Assembly (NCBI RefSeq): GCF_023061185.1
Contig: NZ_JAKGAK010000004.1
Location: 124,001 to 188,000, forward strand
Source: Chromohalobacter beijerinckii
GTDB lineage: Bacteria > Pseudomonadota > Gammaproteobacteria > Pseudomonadales > Halomonadaceae
DNA: 64,000 bases
Direction: 5' to 3'
Positions 28,994-38,915 of this stretch are shown here, piece by piece; position 1 is the stretch's first letter; every line of letters begins with the position of its first letter. The position numbers were made by a program, and so were the translations under genes. The notes beneath the pieces are model-generated. The model saw only the letters and a program-made list of their open reading frames with translations. It did no database searches and was not told the origin of the DNA.

Positions 28994-30085
28994 ATGACGC
29001 GCATACAAGTGTGGAGCCTTCTGGGCGCGGCGGGACTGATCTGGTTGCTCGTCTTACTAGAGCCCATTTTGATGCCTTTTTTCGTCGGCATGATATTGGC
29101 TTATCTAGGTGACCCGGTGACCGATTGGCTGGAGGCGCGCGGTTTGTCGCGCAGGCTCTCGGTGAGCGTGGTATTCCTGGTGCTGGCGCTGTCCATGGTC
29201 TTGGCGTGCCTGATCATGATTCCTTTGTTGGGACGCCAGCTGGCGCAGTTGGTCGAATCCTTCCCGGCCATCTTTAACTGGGTACAGTCGGTGGTGTTAC
29301 CGGAAGTTCAGGCCGTGACGGGGGTGGATCTTAGCGCTGATTTCGATCAGTTGCGCAGCGCCTTGATGGAGAACTGGCGCGAGACCGGCACGGTGGCGGC
29401 TGCGGTTCTGGCCCAGGCGTCCAAGTCAGGCATGGCGTTCGCCGTGTGGATGGGCAATCTGGCGCTGATTCCCGTGACGACCTTTTACTTTCTGCTCGAC
29501 TGGGATCGGCTCAAGGCACGTCTGCGCGATTTGCTCCCGCGTCATGTCGAGCCAACGATCACACGCTTGAGCCATGAATGCGACGAAGTGTTGTCGGCTT
29601 TCCTGCGCGGGCAGTTGCTGGTGATGCTCAGCCTGGCGGTGATCTACGCGACGGGGCTGAGTCTGCTGGGCCTGCGGTTTGGCCTTTTGATCGGCCTGGT
29701 GGCGGGGCTGGCCAGTATCGTGCCCTACCTGGGCGTGATCGTCGGCATCAGCGTGGCGGCGTTGGTGGCGTTCTTCCAGTTCGGTGAATGGCTGCCGCTG
29801 CTCGGCGTGGCCGTAGTCTTCGGCATCGGCCAGCTCGTCGAAAGCACCGTGCTGCAACCGGTATTGCTCGGTGACAAGATCGGCTTGCATCCCATCGCGG
29901 TTATCTTTGCCGTGCTCTCGGGTGGGCAGCTGTTCGGTTTCACCGGCATTCTGCTGGCGTTGCCGGTCGCTGCTATCGTCATGGTAGTATTGCGTTATCT
30001 TCATGAGCGCTATAAAAACAGTCGCTTATACGATACTTCCCGCCACGCTGGCGCCTCGCACGAAGGCGATGAGGAAAGGTCATGA
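28994..30085 (+). CDS. AI-2E (PerM) family membrane protein
   Basis: A 363-residue inner-membrane protein with about seven hydrophobic segments: two near the N-terminus, one around residue 60-80, a long soluble loop (about 85-145), and a cluster from residue 150 with [12 protein letters not shown] and the family-typical [20 protein letters not shown]. Members are proposed exporters or sodium antiporters; the substrate is unknown. It overlaps hda by 4 bases. Next to purM and hda this is a conserved gammaproteobacterial arrangement. Confidence 0.92.
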   Translation: MTRIQVWSLLGAAGLIWLLVLLEPILMPFFVGMILAYLGDPVTDWLEARGLSRRLSVSVVFLVLALSMVLACLIMIPLLGRQLAQLVESFPAIFNWVQSVVLPEVQAVTGVDLSADFDQLRSALMENWRETGTVAAAVLAQASKSGMAFAVWMGNLALIPVTTFYFLLDWDRLKARLRDLLPRHVEPTITRLSHECDEVLSAFLRGQLLVMLSLAVIYATGLSLLGLRFGLLIGLVAGLASIVPYLGVIVGISVAALVAFFQFGEWLPLLGVAVVFGIGQLVESTVLQPVLLGDKIGLHPIAVIFAVLSGGQLFGFTGILLALPVAAIVMVVLRYLHERYKNSRLYDTSRHAGASHEGDEERS

Positions 30086-30780
30086 CCGGGTCCGCGCAGT
30101 TGCCACTGGGAGTGGGGCTGAGTGACGATGCAACGTTCGCCAATTTCCATGCGTCGAGCAATGCGCCATTGCTCGAACGCTTGCGCGGCCAACTCGATGC
30201 GGACGGTGAACCGTTTCTGTTTCTGTGGGGCGCCCCGGGCAGCGGTCGCAGCCACCTGCTGCAAGCCGCCTGTCACGAAGCCGGCGACCGGGGAGGGCGT
30301 GCCTTGTATCTCCCCTTGCGCGATCTGGGCCACTTTCCGCCACATATGCTCGAAGATCTCGAACGCCTGGACCTGGTGGCGATCGACGATCTATCCGCGG
30401 TGCTGGGTCGCAAGCGCTGGGAAGAGGGGTTGTTTCATTTCTTCAATCGCATGCGCGATGCCAACAAGCGCTTGGTGATCGCCGCGGAGGCCGCGCCGCG
30501 CCAGTTGCCGACCGTTCTACCCGATCTCGCCTCACGCTTGAGCTGGGGCGTGACCTTTCATGTTCAGTCGCTGGACGATAGCGGACGCTTCGAGGCCTTG
30601 CAGTTGCGCGCACGGGTGCGCGGCATGCAGCTTCCCGATGAAGTCGCGCGCTACATTCTGCATCGTGGGCCGCGCCAGTTGCCGGCGTTGTTCGATGCTC
30701 TGGCGCGACTCGACCGCGCCTCTCTCTCCGCTCAGCGCAAGTTGACCATTCCCTTCGTCAAGCAGGCACTGGGCTGGTAG
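30082..30780 (+). CDS. hda: DnaA regulatory inactivator Hda
   Basis: A 232-residue DnaA-like AAA+ protein that, with the DNA-loaded sliding clamp, triggers DnaA-ATP hydrolysis. The N-terminus QLPLGVGL looks like the clamp-binding motif; Walker A is GAPGSGRSHLL, Walker B LVAIDDLSAV, followed by sensor residues in PDLASRLSWG. Its ATG overlaps the permease stop (ATGA). The last base of its stop codon is the first base of the second dispersed repeat. Confidence 0.94.
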   Translation: MTGSAQLPLGVGLSDDATFANFHASSNAPLLERLRGQLDADGEPFLFLWGAPGSGRSHLLQAACHEAGDRGGRALYLPLRDLGHFPPHMLEDLERLDLVAIDDLSAVLGRKRWEEGLFHFFNRMRDANKRLVIAAEAAPRQLPTVLPDLASRLSWGVTFHVQSLDDSGRFEALQLRARVRGMQLPDEVARYILHRGPRQLPALFDALARLDRASLSAQRKLTIPFVKQALGW

Positions 30781-30950
30781 GTTCTATACGAAAACTGCCT
30801 GCGCTCGCCCATACGGCGTTAAAAATCGGCTCGTGCGCGAGTCCGATCAAAATACCCATTTACAACACGTAAACTGGTGCGCCAGCCCGGTCCGTTTTCG
30901 CCGATTTTTGCCTTGTCTGTCCATCGCTCGTCGACTTTTCATACAGAACC
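30780..30950 (-). repeat. Dispersed intergenic repeat, copy 2 (with terminal inverted repeats)
   Basis: 171 bases bounded by imperfect 15-bp inverted ends, GGTTCTATACGAAAA and GGTTCTGTATGAAAA (two mismatches). It shares long blocks with 15320-15462 in reverse orientation. It fills almost the whole space between convergent hda and the YjbQ-like gene. The middle contains a TTTAC/GTAAA inverted pair. Confidence 0.88.
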
Positions 30951-30962
30951 TCACGCGACGGC

Positions 30963-31388
30963 TCATGCGTCGTCGCCGTTGAGGGTGGCGAGAATGCGGC
31001 GCGGTCCGCCGTGTTGGCGATGCTCTCCTAGCCATATGCCTTGCCAGGTGCCGGTGGCGAGTCGTCCCGATTCGACGGCGAGTGTCAATTGCGTACCGAA
31101 TAGGCTGGCCAGGACGTGTGCCGGCATGTCGTCCGGCCCTTCCAGCGTGTGGCGCATGCCGTCGATGCCTTGAGGCGCGAGTCGTTCGGCATAAAGGGCC
31201 ATGTCGTGTCGCACATCGGGATCGGCGTTTTCGTTGAGGGTGAGCGATGCGGACGTATGCAGTAGTTGTAGATGCAAGAGTCCGAGACGCACGGAGGCGA
31301 GCTCTGGAAGCTGGTCGGTGATCTCGGCGGTGACGAGATGAAAGCCCTGATGGCGTGGGCTCAGGGTGAGCGTGGTGCGATGCCACAT
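30963..31388 (-). CDS. YjbQ/UPF0047 family protein
   Basis: A 141-residue protein with the complete family pattern: [38 protein letters not shown], and [12 protein letters not shown] with conserved His residues. Members can have weak thiamine-phosphate synthase activity; the real role is unclear. It diverges from fumC. Confidence 0.92.
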   Translation of the reverse strand: MWHRTTLTLSPRHQGFHLVTAEITDQLPELASVRLGLLHLQLLHTSASLTLNENADPDVRHDMALYAERLAPQGIDGMRHTLEGPDDMPAHVLASLFGTQLTLAVESGRLATGTWQGIWLGEHRQHGGPRRILATLNGDDA

Positions 31389-31569
31389 GATGGATTCTCC
31401 CGAGAGGTGGTGACGATGCCTTGAAAGGCGTCATCGGCAGCACAATTTCACATTGATAGTCGCCGGGCTCGTGTGCGCCAGAGGAGCGACCGTCATGATC
31501 ATCGATAGCGACGGTTATCGCCATGATGGGGCCGCGTGCACGGCGGTCTCAACCGATCAGGAGGGTGTG

Positions 31570-32949
<1,380 letters not shown>

Positions 32950-32977
32950 CGTGACAAACGGCAAAGGTGACCTTTCT

Positions 32978-33004
32978 TGGGCGCCCTTACGGGCGCCCAT
33001 TTTA
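32978..33004. terminator. Bidirectional terminator after fumC
   Basis: Stem GGGCGCCC / GGGCGCCC (9 bp with the flanking T-A pair), loop TTAC, then ATTTTAT; lies between convergent genes. Confidence 0.85.
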
Positions 33005-33048
33005 TATGGATCACCGCACTTTGCTGTCTCGATGGGGCACAGACGGGC

Positions 33049-34149
33049 TCAATCGTCGTCCTTGATGGGCTCCTCGCCACGCCGGTCTTGAGCTTCTTCG
33101 ATGGTTTCCTCGGCGTCTTGCCGTTCTTCGCGATCCGCGTCCGGGCTGTCGTTTTCATCGGCGCGTGCCGGTCGATAACGAAAGGTCGCGAGAATGGGGA
33201 AGTGGTCGGAACCGAATGCCGAGAGGCGGCGTAGTGCGACCAAGGTGAAGTGCTCGCTGACGAAGACGTGATCCAGTGGCCAGCGTAGCCAACGATGTTC
33301 GGCGTGGAAGGTGCTGTACAACCCGCGTCCGCGGCGCGGGTCCAGCATGCCGCTGATGCGACAGAACAGGCGTGTCGTCTTCGACCATGCCACGTCGTTG
33401 AGGTCGCCGGCGACCAGCGTGGGTTGATCCGAGTCTCGCACCGTCTGGCCGACGAGCAACAGCTCGGCATCGCGCCATAGCGATTCATCGCTTTCGCCGG
33501 GCGCGGGTGGCCGTGGGTGTACGGCATGGAAACGCACACGCTCGCCACCCGGCAGCTCGAACCAGCCGTGTATCGACGGGATGTCGTCCTGGATCAGCCA
33601 TTCGACATGCGGCTCATGCAGCGTGAGACGCGAATACAGGTGCATGCCGTAGAGGTTGTCGAGGGGAATCTTGACGGTATGCGGGTGGCTCTCGGTCAGC
33701 GCTTCGTCGAGGCGCTCTTCCCACCAGGCGTCTGATTCCAGGGTCAGCACGATGTCGGGGTCGGCCTCGTGAATCTGGCGCATCAGCGACGCAGCCTGGC
33801 GATTGGGCGTGAGAACGTTGGCGACCAGTAATGAGAATTGACGTGAGGCGTCCTCGCCTTCGGCATCTACTACATGATGTGCCGCCAGTGGTGTCCAGGG
33901 GAAAATACGCACGCCTTGCACGCCGAGTACGATCAAGCACGCGACTGCCCCAATCCAGCCCAGTGGCGACCAGGGCAGCACACACAGCAAGGCAATGAAC
34001 ATTACCACGGCGAATGCCGCCAGTTGCATGCGGGGAAAGTCGAAACCACGCACCCACCAGTAGCGTAAATCTAGCCACGGGATGGCGGTGGCGATAAACG
34101 CTACTAGCGCGAGTAGGGCAAACACTATCTCGGCGATATACTCAATCAT
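33049..34149 (-). CDS. Membrane-anchored endonuclease/exonuclease/phosphatase family protein
   Basis: About 366 residues. Three N-terminal membrane segments (IVFALLALVAFIATAIPWL, LAAFAVVMFIALLCVLPW, WIGAVACLIVLGVQGV) are followed by an EEP-fold domain, about residues 95-330, with VANVLTPN, DIVLTLESDAWW (catalytic Glu), VAGDLNDVAWS and the C-terminal PLDHVFVSEHF ... GSDHFPILATF. The last 35 residues are highly acidic. Substrate unknown. ATG at 34149 is 5 bases after AGAGG; ATG at 34152 is adjacent and also possible. Confidence 0.88.
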   Translation of the reverse strand: MIEYIAEIVFALLALVAFIATAIPWLDLRYWWVRGFDFPRMQLAAFAVVMFIALLCVLPWSPLGWIGAVACLIVLGVQGVRIFPWTPLAAHHVVDAEGEDASRQFSLLVANVLTPNRQAASLMRQIHEADPDIVLTLESDAWWEERLDEALTESHPHTVKIPLDNLYGMHLYSRLTLHEPHVEWLIQDDIPSIHGWFELPGGERVRFHAVHPRPPAPGESDESLWRDAELLLVGQTVRDSDQPTLVAGDLNDVAWSKTTRLFCRISGMLDPRRGRGLYSTFHAEHRWLRWPLDHVFVSEHFTLVALRRLSAFGSDHFPILATFRYRPARADENDSPDADREERQDAEETIEEAQDRRGEEPIKDDD

Positions 34150-34240
34150 CATGGCCTCTTTTCGGCGGCGCCGGCCCTGGCTCCATGCCGGGGCGTTACC
34201 GTCCATGGTAAGCGTGGAGATTGAGAGTAGCAGGCTAAAC

Positions 34241-34270
34241 GGTGGTGGCGCCAAGCAACGGCGTCACCAC
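34241..34270 (-). terminator. Possible terminator hairpin of glpD
   Basis: On the minus strand GTGGTGACGCC and GGCGCCACCAC can pair around a 8-base loop directly after the glpD stop; only a short T run follows. Confidence 0.4.
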
Positions 34271-34279
34271 ATAGCCTCG

Positions 34280-35785
34280 TCAGGCCGCATGTCCTTGGCA
34301 ATGACGATTGAGATAGGCGGTCAGGCGCTGATGCTGCTCTGGCGTGAAACGCAGGCCCAGCTTGGTGCGTCGCCACAGGATATCGTCCGGCGAACGAGCC
34401 CATTCCTCACGCATCAAGTAGTCGATTTCGGCTTGTGTGAGGCCGGCGCCGTACGCCTCGCCAAGCTGATCTTCGCGGCTGACGCCGTGCAGGAAGCGTA
34501 GGCATAGCGTGCCATAACTCGAGGCCAGGCGCCGCGCCCGTGCTTCACCCAAAAACGGATAATCGCGAACGAGCTGCATGGTAAATGCTTCGCGCGAGCC
34601 GATATCTCCACCGGGAAGCGATGCTTCGGCGGTCCAGGGCGACCCTATCTCGGTGAAGTAGGGCTTCAGTTGCTCGAGAGCGGCCTCGGCCAGTTTGCGG
34701 TACGTGGTTATCTTGCCCCCGAAGACTGACAGCAGCGGTGCACCGCGTGCGTCGAGGTCGAGCGTATAGTCGCGGGTCATCGCCGAGGGATCGGCGGATT
34801 CGTCATCGCACAACGGTCGCACACCAGAGAAGGTAGTGACGATGTCTTCGTGAGAGAGCGTCTGGGTGAAATGCTGATTGACGACGTCGAGCAGATAGTC
34901 GATTTCCTGACGGCTAGCGTTGACTTGCGCCGGGTCACCTTGGTAGCGCACGTCGGTCGTGCCGATCAGGCTATAGTCCTGCTGATAGGGCAGCACGAAG
35001 ACAATGCGGCGATCCTGATTCTGCAGTATATAAGCGCGCTCGTCGGTATTGAGGCGCGGCACAACGATATGACTGCCTTGGATCATGCGAACGCCGTAGC
35101 GTGAATCGCGCTGCGCGTTTTCGCGCACCACCTGCTCCACCCAGGGTCCGGCGGCATTGACCAGGGCGCGCGCGTGTCGTACATGGCGCCTGCCAGTGGT
35201 GACATCTTCCAGTGTGATGTGCCAGATGCCGTCTTCCTCTCGGGCGCCGACGCAGCGGCTTCCCACCTGGATATCGGCGCCGTGTTCGCGCGCTTGCATG
35301 GCGTTGAGCACGACTAGCCGGGCGTCATCTACCCAGCAGTCGGAATATTCAAAACCGCGCTTGATATCTGGTTTGAGGGGGCTTTGGGCATCAAATCGCA
35401 ACCCCTTTGAAGCGGGAAGGCTGGCACGTTGGCTGAGGTGATCGTAGAGAAACAGGCCCGTGCGGATCATCCAGGCCGGACGTAAATGCGGCTGGTGCGG
35501 GAGAATGAAGCGCAGCGGCCAGACAATATGCGGCGCCTTGCGTAACAACACTTCACGCTCGTGCAGCGCTTCGCGTACCAGGCGAAATTCTCGATGCTCA
35601 AGGTAGCGCAGGCCACCATGGATCAATTTACTGCTCGCCGAGGAGGTCGCGCTGGCGAGATCATGTTGCTCGCTTAGGGCGACGCGCAAGCCTCGGCCTG
35701 CAGCATCATTGGCGATACCGGTGCCGTTGATGCCACCACCGATGACGAAAAGGTCGAGTATGTCCTGTCGGGGGGAGGCGTTCAT
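34280..35785 (-). CDS. glpD: Aerobic glycerol-3-phosphate dehydrogenase
   Basis: An FAD enzyme at the inner membrane that oxidises glycerol-3-phosphate to dihydroxyacetone phosphate and passes electrons to quinone. The 501-residue protein has the FAD-binding DLFVIGGGINGTGIANDAAGRG, SSKLIHGGLRYLEHREFRLV, ALVNAAGPWV and SVFGGKITTYRKLAE. ATG at 35785 lies 6 bases after GGAG. It lies next to glpR, with operator-like sequences just upstream. Confidence 0.98.
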   Translation of the reverse strand: MNASPRQDILDLFVIGGGINGTGIANDAAGRGLRVALSEQHDLASATSSASSKLIHGGLRYLEHREFRLVREALHEREVLLRKAPHIVWPLRFILPHQPHLRPAWMIRTGLFLYDHLSQRASLPASKGLRFDAQSPLKPDIKRGFEYSDCWVDDARLVVLNAMQAREHGADIQVGSRCVGAREEDGIWHITLEDVTTGRRHVRHARALVNAAGPWVEQVVRENAQRDSRYGVRMIQGSHIVVPRLNTDERAYILQNQDRRIVFVLPYQQDYSLIGTTDVRYQGDPAQVNASRQEIDYLLDVVNQHFTQTLSHEDIVTTFSGVRPLCDDESADPSAMTRDYTLDLDARGAPLLSVFGGKITTYRKLAEAALEQLKPYFTEIGSPWTAEASLPGGDIGSREAFTMQLVRDYPFLGEARARRLASSYGTLCLRFLHGVSREDQLGEAYGAGLTQAEIDYLMREEWARSPDDILWRRTKLGLRFTPEQHQRLTAYLNRHCQGHAA

Positions 35786-35819
35786 GGCAAGCTCCGCAAG
35801 GTTGGTTTCGCAGGTCGAT

Positions 35820-35858
35820 TGTTCGAATATGAAAATAGTGTAGTCGAAAACGAACATC
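35820..35858 (-). promoter_or_regulatory. Putative GlpR operator(s) upstream of glpD
   Basis: TAGTCGAAAACGAACATC (35841-35858) resembles the GlpR operator core TGTTCG-N4-CGAACA with a 4-base centre; a second half-site TGTTCG lies at 35820-35825. Located 35-75 bases before the glpD start. Confidence 0.5.
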
Positions 35859-35914
35859 AAGTCGACGAAACGAACACGGCGCCACCGAGTGACGCCGTAA
35901 GCGGGACAAGCCGA

Positions 35915-36679
35915 TCAGGCGTCGGCGATATGTAGTGTTACATCATATTCGCGTAGCAGACGCAGGATGCCGTCGGGTGGTTGGCGGTCCGTGAACAAAG
36001 CGTCGATCTGCGAGATGTTGCCCTGGCGCACCACGGCATTGCGGTGGAACTTGGAGTGATCGGCGGTCAGGAAGACCTGGCGTGAGTTACGGATGATGGC
36101 CTGGGCGACACGGACTTCCTGATAGTCGAATTCGAGCAACGAGCCGTCATCGTCGATGCCACTGATACCGATGATGCCGTAGTCGACCTTGAACTGGTTG
36201 ATGAAGTCGATCGTGGCTTCGCCGATGATGCCGCCGTCGCGCGAGCGTACCTGACCGCCAGCGATGATGACGTTGAAGTCCTCTTTGTGCTGAAGGATCG
36301 CCGCCACGTTGAGGTTGTTGGTAATGACCTCTAGACCCTGATGATCACGTAGTGCCTCGGCGACCATTTCATTGCTGGTACCAATGTTGATGAATAAGGA
36401 GGCGGAGTCGGGAATCTGTGCGGCGACGCATTCAGCGATGTGCTGTTTGGCATCGGCATTGAGTGTCTTACGCGTATGGTAGGCGGTGTTGACGGTGCTC
36501 GATTCGAGGCCGGCGCCACCATGCACGCGCTTGATCGCGCCTTCGTCGGCCAATTGGTTGAGGTCGCGGCGAATCGTCTGTGGCGTGACGGAAAAATGCT
36601 GTGTGAGCTGCTCGATAGAGGCGTATCCCTGATGCTTGACCAGGGTGACGATGGCGTCGTGGCGATCTTGTTGTGTCAT
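35915..36679 (-). CDS. glpR: DeoR-family glycerol-3-phosphate repressor
   Basis: A 254-residue repressor with an N-terminal winged helix (VTPQTIRRDLNQLADEGAIKRVHGG) and a C-terminal sugar-phosphate sensor domain (FINIGTSNEMVAEAL, NNLNVAAIL). In its family, glycerol-3-phosphate releases it from DNA. ATG at 36679 gives MTQQDRHDAIVTLVKHQGY. It lies 130 bases upstream of glpD on the same strand. Operator-like sequences precede glpD, glpR and glpS in this window. Confidence 0.95.
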   Translation of the reverse strand: MTQQDRHDAIVTLVKHQGYASIEQLTQHFSVTPQTIRRDLNQLADEGAIKRVHGGAGLESSTVNTAYHTRKTLNADAKQHIAECVAAQIPDSASLFINIGTSNEMVAEALRDHQGLEVITNNLNVAAILQHKEDFNVIIAGGQVRSRDGGIIGEATIDFINQFKVDYGIIGISGIDDDGSLLEFDYQEVRVAQAIIRNSRQVFLTADHSKFHRNAVVRQGNISQIDALFTDRQPPDGILRLLREYDVTLHIADA

Positions 36680-36852
36680 TGAAGGTTCCGTTACCTGGCG
36701 AGTAAAACGGCCGATGAATGAGCCATGTCGTGTGGGTAGACGCGAACGTTGCACAGGCGGAGCAGTGCAGGCTGGAAGTCTATGTTAAACCATGCACTAG
36801 TGCGGAAAAAGCCATTATGGATTGTTGTAAAACGAAAGTAGACATAAGCTTT

Positions 36853-36868
36853 GTCCGCTAAAGCGAAC
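36853..36868. promoter_or_regulatory. Operator-like inverted repeat upstream of glpR
   Basis: GTCCGC-TAAA-GCGAAC is an inverted repeat with one mismatch and a 4-base centre, like the GlpR core seen before glpD. It lies 174 bases upstream of glpR and might serve autoregulation. Confidence 0.35.
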
Positions 36869-36943
36869 TTTTATAAGCAGCCATGGAAATGTGCCATTGC
36901 TTGCGTCAAGCGTTTGAAGCTTGGCGAATTTTTGGGTTGGGGC

Positions 36944-36971
36944 TTGCAATTTTCTACGGTCTGCGTAAAAT
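36944..36971 (+). promoter_or_regulatory. Stable-RNA promoter of the tRNA-Val pair
   Basis: TTGCAA (36944-36949), 16 bases, TAAAAT (36966-36971), followed by the GC-rich discriminator GCGCATCCG typical of stringently controlled tRNA promoters. It starts transcription about 95 bases before the first tRNA-Val. Confidence 0.7.
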
Positions 36972-37010
36972 GCGCATCCGTTGCCAAGGCGAGAGTTGGC
37001 AACGGCAGTA

Positions 37011-37061
37011 ATGGCAGTGCTAAAACTATGGCAGTGCTAAAACTATGGCAGTGCTAAAACT
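37011..37061 (+). repeat. Three perfect 17-bp tandem repeats before tRNA-Val
   Basis: ATGGCAGTGCTAAAACT occurs at 37011, 37028 and 37045 without a mismatch. The array ends 11 bases before the first tRNA-Val and lies inside its transcribed leader if the promoter at 36944-36971 is right. Each unit contains TAAAACT, which also resembles a -10 element. Confidence 0.95.
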
Positions 37062-37072
37062 AGTGAAAAATA

Positions 37073-37148
37073 GGACCGTAGCTCAGTTGGTTAGAGCGCC
37101 ACGTTGACATCGTGGAGGTCAGCGGTTCAAATCCGCTCGGTCCTACCA
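37073..37148 (+). tRNA. tRNA-Val (anticodon GAC), first copy
   Basis: A 76-base tRNA with encoded CCA; the anticodon loop TTGACAT gives GAC. Identical to the second copy 117 bases downstream. Confidence 0.97.
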
Positions 37149-37265
37149 AGTACTTAATGCCAGCAGTATTTAATATCGGTACCGTTTGGCATAATCAGCA
37201 TTTGACATGCTAAGTACTTAGCCTCGAAACGCTGCCAACAAGCAATTTGCAGACCCCGATTTGCA

Positions 37266-37341
37266 GGACCGTAGCTCAGTTGGTTAGAGCGCCACGTTGA
37301 CATCGTGGAGGTCAGCGGTTCAAATCCGCTCGGTCCTACCA
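37266..37341 (+). tRNA. tRNA-Val (anticodon GAC), second copy
   Basis: A 76-base exact copy of the gene at 37073, with encoded CCA, probably transcribed together with it and followed by a terminator. Confidence 0.97.
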
Positions 37342-37349
37342 GAATATTG

Positions 37350-37384
37350 AACGCCCCCGCTGTTTTTGCAGCGGGGGCGTTTGC
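37350..37384 (+). terminator. Terminator after tRNA-Val pair
   Basis: 13-bp stem AACGCCCCCGCTG / CAGCGGGGGCGTT with a 6-base loop and a short T run. Confidence 0.88.
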
Positions 37385-37407
37385 GTTCGGGCCTCGTGTC
37401 GCCGAAT

Positions 37408-37881
37408 TTATCCAGTCACGCTGGGTGTGGAGAGGTCGCTGGCGGCGATGAAAATCTCAACCAAGCGCTCGATTCCGCGTTGGTCGTCTTCGCTGAAGCG
37501 TTCGGGGCGCGGGCTATCGAGATCCAGCACACCCCAGAGCTCGCCGTCATGCACGATGGGCACCACCAGTTCCGAGCGCGACGCGGCATCGCAGGCAATG
37601 TGACCGGGAAAGGCATGGACATCCGCGACACGTTGCGTGCGCCGTGTCGTGGCGGTGGCGCCACACACGCCTTTGTCGAAAGGGATGGGGTTGCACGCGG
37701 GCAGCCCTTGAAACGGCCCGAGGATGAGCGTGCCGGGCTGACGTTGAAGATAGAAGCCGGCCCAGTTCAGAGCGGCGACCTCGTGCTTCAGAAAGGCACA
37801 GGTCTGCGCCGCGTTGGTCAGCCAGTCGCGAGTGTCCAGCAGGGTTTCCAGCTGACGGGCAAGCAGGTCGTAGTCGCTCAT
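37408..37881 (-). CDS. msrC: Free methionine-(R)-sulfoxide reductase (GAF type)
   Basis: A 157-residue GAF-fold enzyme that reduces free methionine-R-sulfoxide. The three conserved cysteines are visible in LPACNPIPFDKGVCGATA and HIACDAASRSELVVPIV. ATG at 37881 lies 5 bases after GGAG. It follows metQ, a methionine-uptake gene, on the same strand, but a terminator separates them. Confidence 0.92.
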   Translation of the reverse strand: MSDYDLLARQLETLLDTRDWLTNAAQTCAFLKHEVAALNWAGFYLQRQPGTLILGPFQGLPACNPIPFDKGVCGATATTRRTQRVADVHAFPGHIACDAASRSELVVPIVHDGELWGVLDLDSPRPERFSEDDQRGIERLVEIFIAASDLSTPSVTG

Positions 37882-37912
37882 GATGTCTCCGGGCGATTGA
37901 GGATTATAACGA

Positions 37913-37943
37913 AACGGGCCGACCCTCGTGGGGCCGGCCCGTT
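37913..37943 (-). terminator. Terminator of metQ
   Basis: On the minus strand ACGGGCCGGCCC and GGGTCGGCCCGT form a 12-bp stem (one wobble) with a 5-base loop, followed by TTCGTT. Confidence 0.75.
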
Positions 37944-37962
37944 GAACCAAGTGGCGGAGGGA

Positions 37963-38790
37963 TTACTCCCAACCGGGAACCGCTGCGCCCTTGAACAGTT
38001 CGTCGGCCTTGTCGATGACGGCCTGCGATTGATACGCCTTGACCAAATTCTGGATCGCTTCGTCGTCCTGCTTGTCTTCACGCGTCACGATCAAGTTGAC
38101 GTAGGGCGATTCCGGCCCCTCTTTGATCAACGCGTCGTCCAGGCTGAGGCCTGCAGGCTGGGCGAAGGTATTGTTGATGAAGGCCATGTCTACATCGGGC
38201 AGCACGCGTGGCAGTTGGGCGGCTTCGATTTCACGGAATTCGTAGTCATGCGGGTTGTCGCTGATATCAACCGGCGTTGCTTCGAGGTTTTCCGGATCGT
38301 CGAGCTCGAGCAACCCTTCGTTGTGCATCAAGATGAGCGAGCGTCCTTCGTTGGAAGGGTCGTTGGGCAGTGCGATGGTTGCCCCATCGGGGACGTTGGA
38401 GATGTCGTCGTAGCGCTCGGAATACGCACCGATCGGGTAGACGAAGGTTTTGCCAGCGATGACGAAGTCGTAACCGCGATCCTCGACCATGCTGTTCAAG
38501 TACGGCTCATGCTGGAAGGCATTGGCATCCAGGCTGCCGTCGGCGAGGGCGGCATTGGGCGAGACGTAGTCGGTGAACTCGACGATTTCGATCTCGAGAT
38601 TGTATTCGTCCTTGGCAATCTGCTTGGCGACTTGCATGACGTCCGTTTCCGGGCCAGCCACGGTGCCTACCTTGATCGACTGCGTCTCGGCATCGTCGCT
38701 GCCGCAGCCGGCAATCAGGCCGGCGCCGAGCAGTGCCGCGGCACCGAAGAGACGAACGGGGTGTAGGGCCTGGGCCAGAGTGTCGTTCAT
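37963..38790 (-). CDS. metQ: Methionine ABC transporter substrate-binding lipoprotein
   Basis: A 275-residue NlpA/MetQ-family lipoprotein. The signal peptide ends in the lipobox LIAGC (Cys near residue 29), so it is membrane-anchored in the periplasm. Family blocks: KVGTVAGPETDVMQVAK, VEFTDYVSPNAALADGSLDANAFQH and INNTFAQPAGL. The mature protein is strongly acidic, as expected for a halophile's exported protein. Order metN-metI-metQ, with 125 bases before metQ that may carry an extra promoter. Confidence 0.97.
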   Translation of the reverse strand: MNDTLAQALHPVRLFGAAALLGAGLIAGCGSDDAETQSIKVGTVAGPETDVMQVAKQIAKDEYNLEIEIVEFTDYVSPNAALADGSLDANAFQHEPYLNSMVEDRGYDFVIAGKTFVYPIGAYSERYDDISNVPDGATIALPNDPSNEGRSLILMHNEGLLELDDPENLEATPVDISDNPHDYEFREIEAAQLPRVLPDVDMAFINNTFAQPAGLSLDDALIKEGPESPYVNLIVTREDKQDDEAIQNLVKAYQSQAVIDKADELFKGAAVPGWE

Positions 38791-38840
38791 TATGTGAGCT
38801 CCTTGAATGAGGCGTTACCGCCGAATACACGATGGTTCCC

Positions 38841-38886
38841 GAAAAGCATTTATGCTTTTTTGAGTATAAAAGTGCCGCCTATTATA
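38841..38886 (-). promoter_or_regulatory. Possible internal promoter and palindrome before metQ
   Basis: On the minus strand a TATAAT lies at 38881-38886, followed by the palindrome AAAAGCAT-AA-ATGCTTTT (about 38842-38859), about 50 bases before metQ. No good -35 is seen. The palindrome could be an operator or a weak hairpin that sets metQ expression apart from metNI. Confidence 0.4.
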
Positions 38887-38915
38887 GCTTTGCGTTTACC
38901 CCTCTGGCCATGCAC

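Noticed and set aside
37366-38766. A 466-codon open frame on the plus strand
   Set aside because: It is antisense to msrC and metQ, which have clear family motifs and start signals; long antisense frames are expected in GC-rich DNA.
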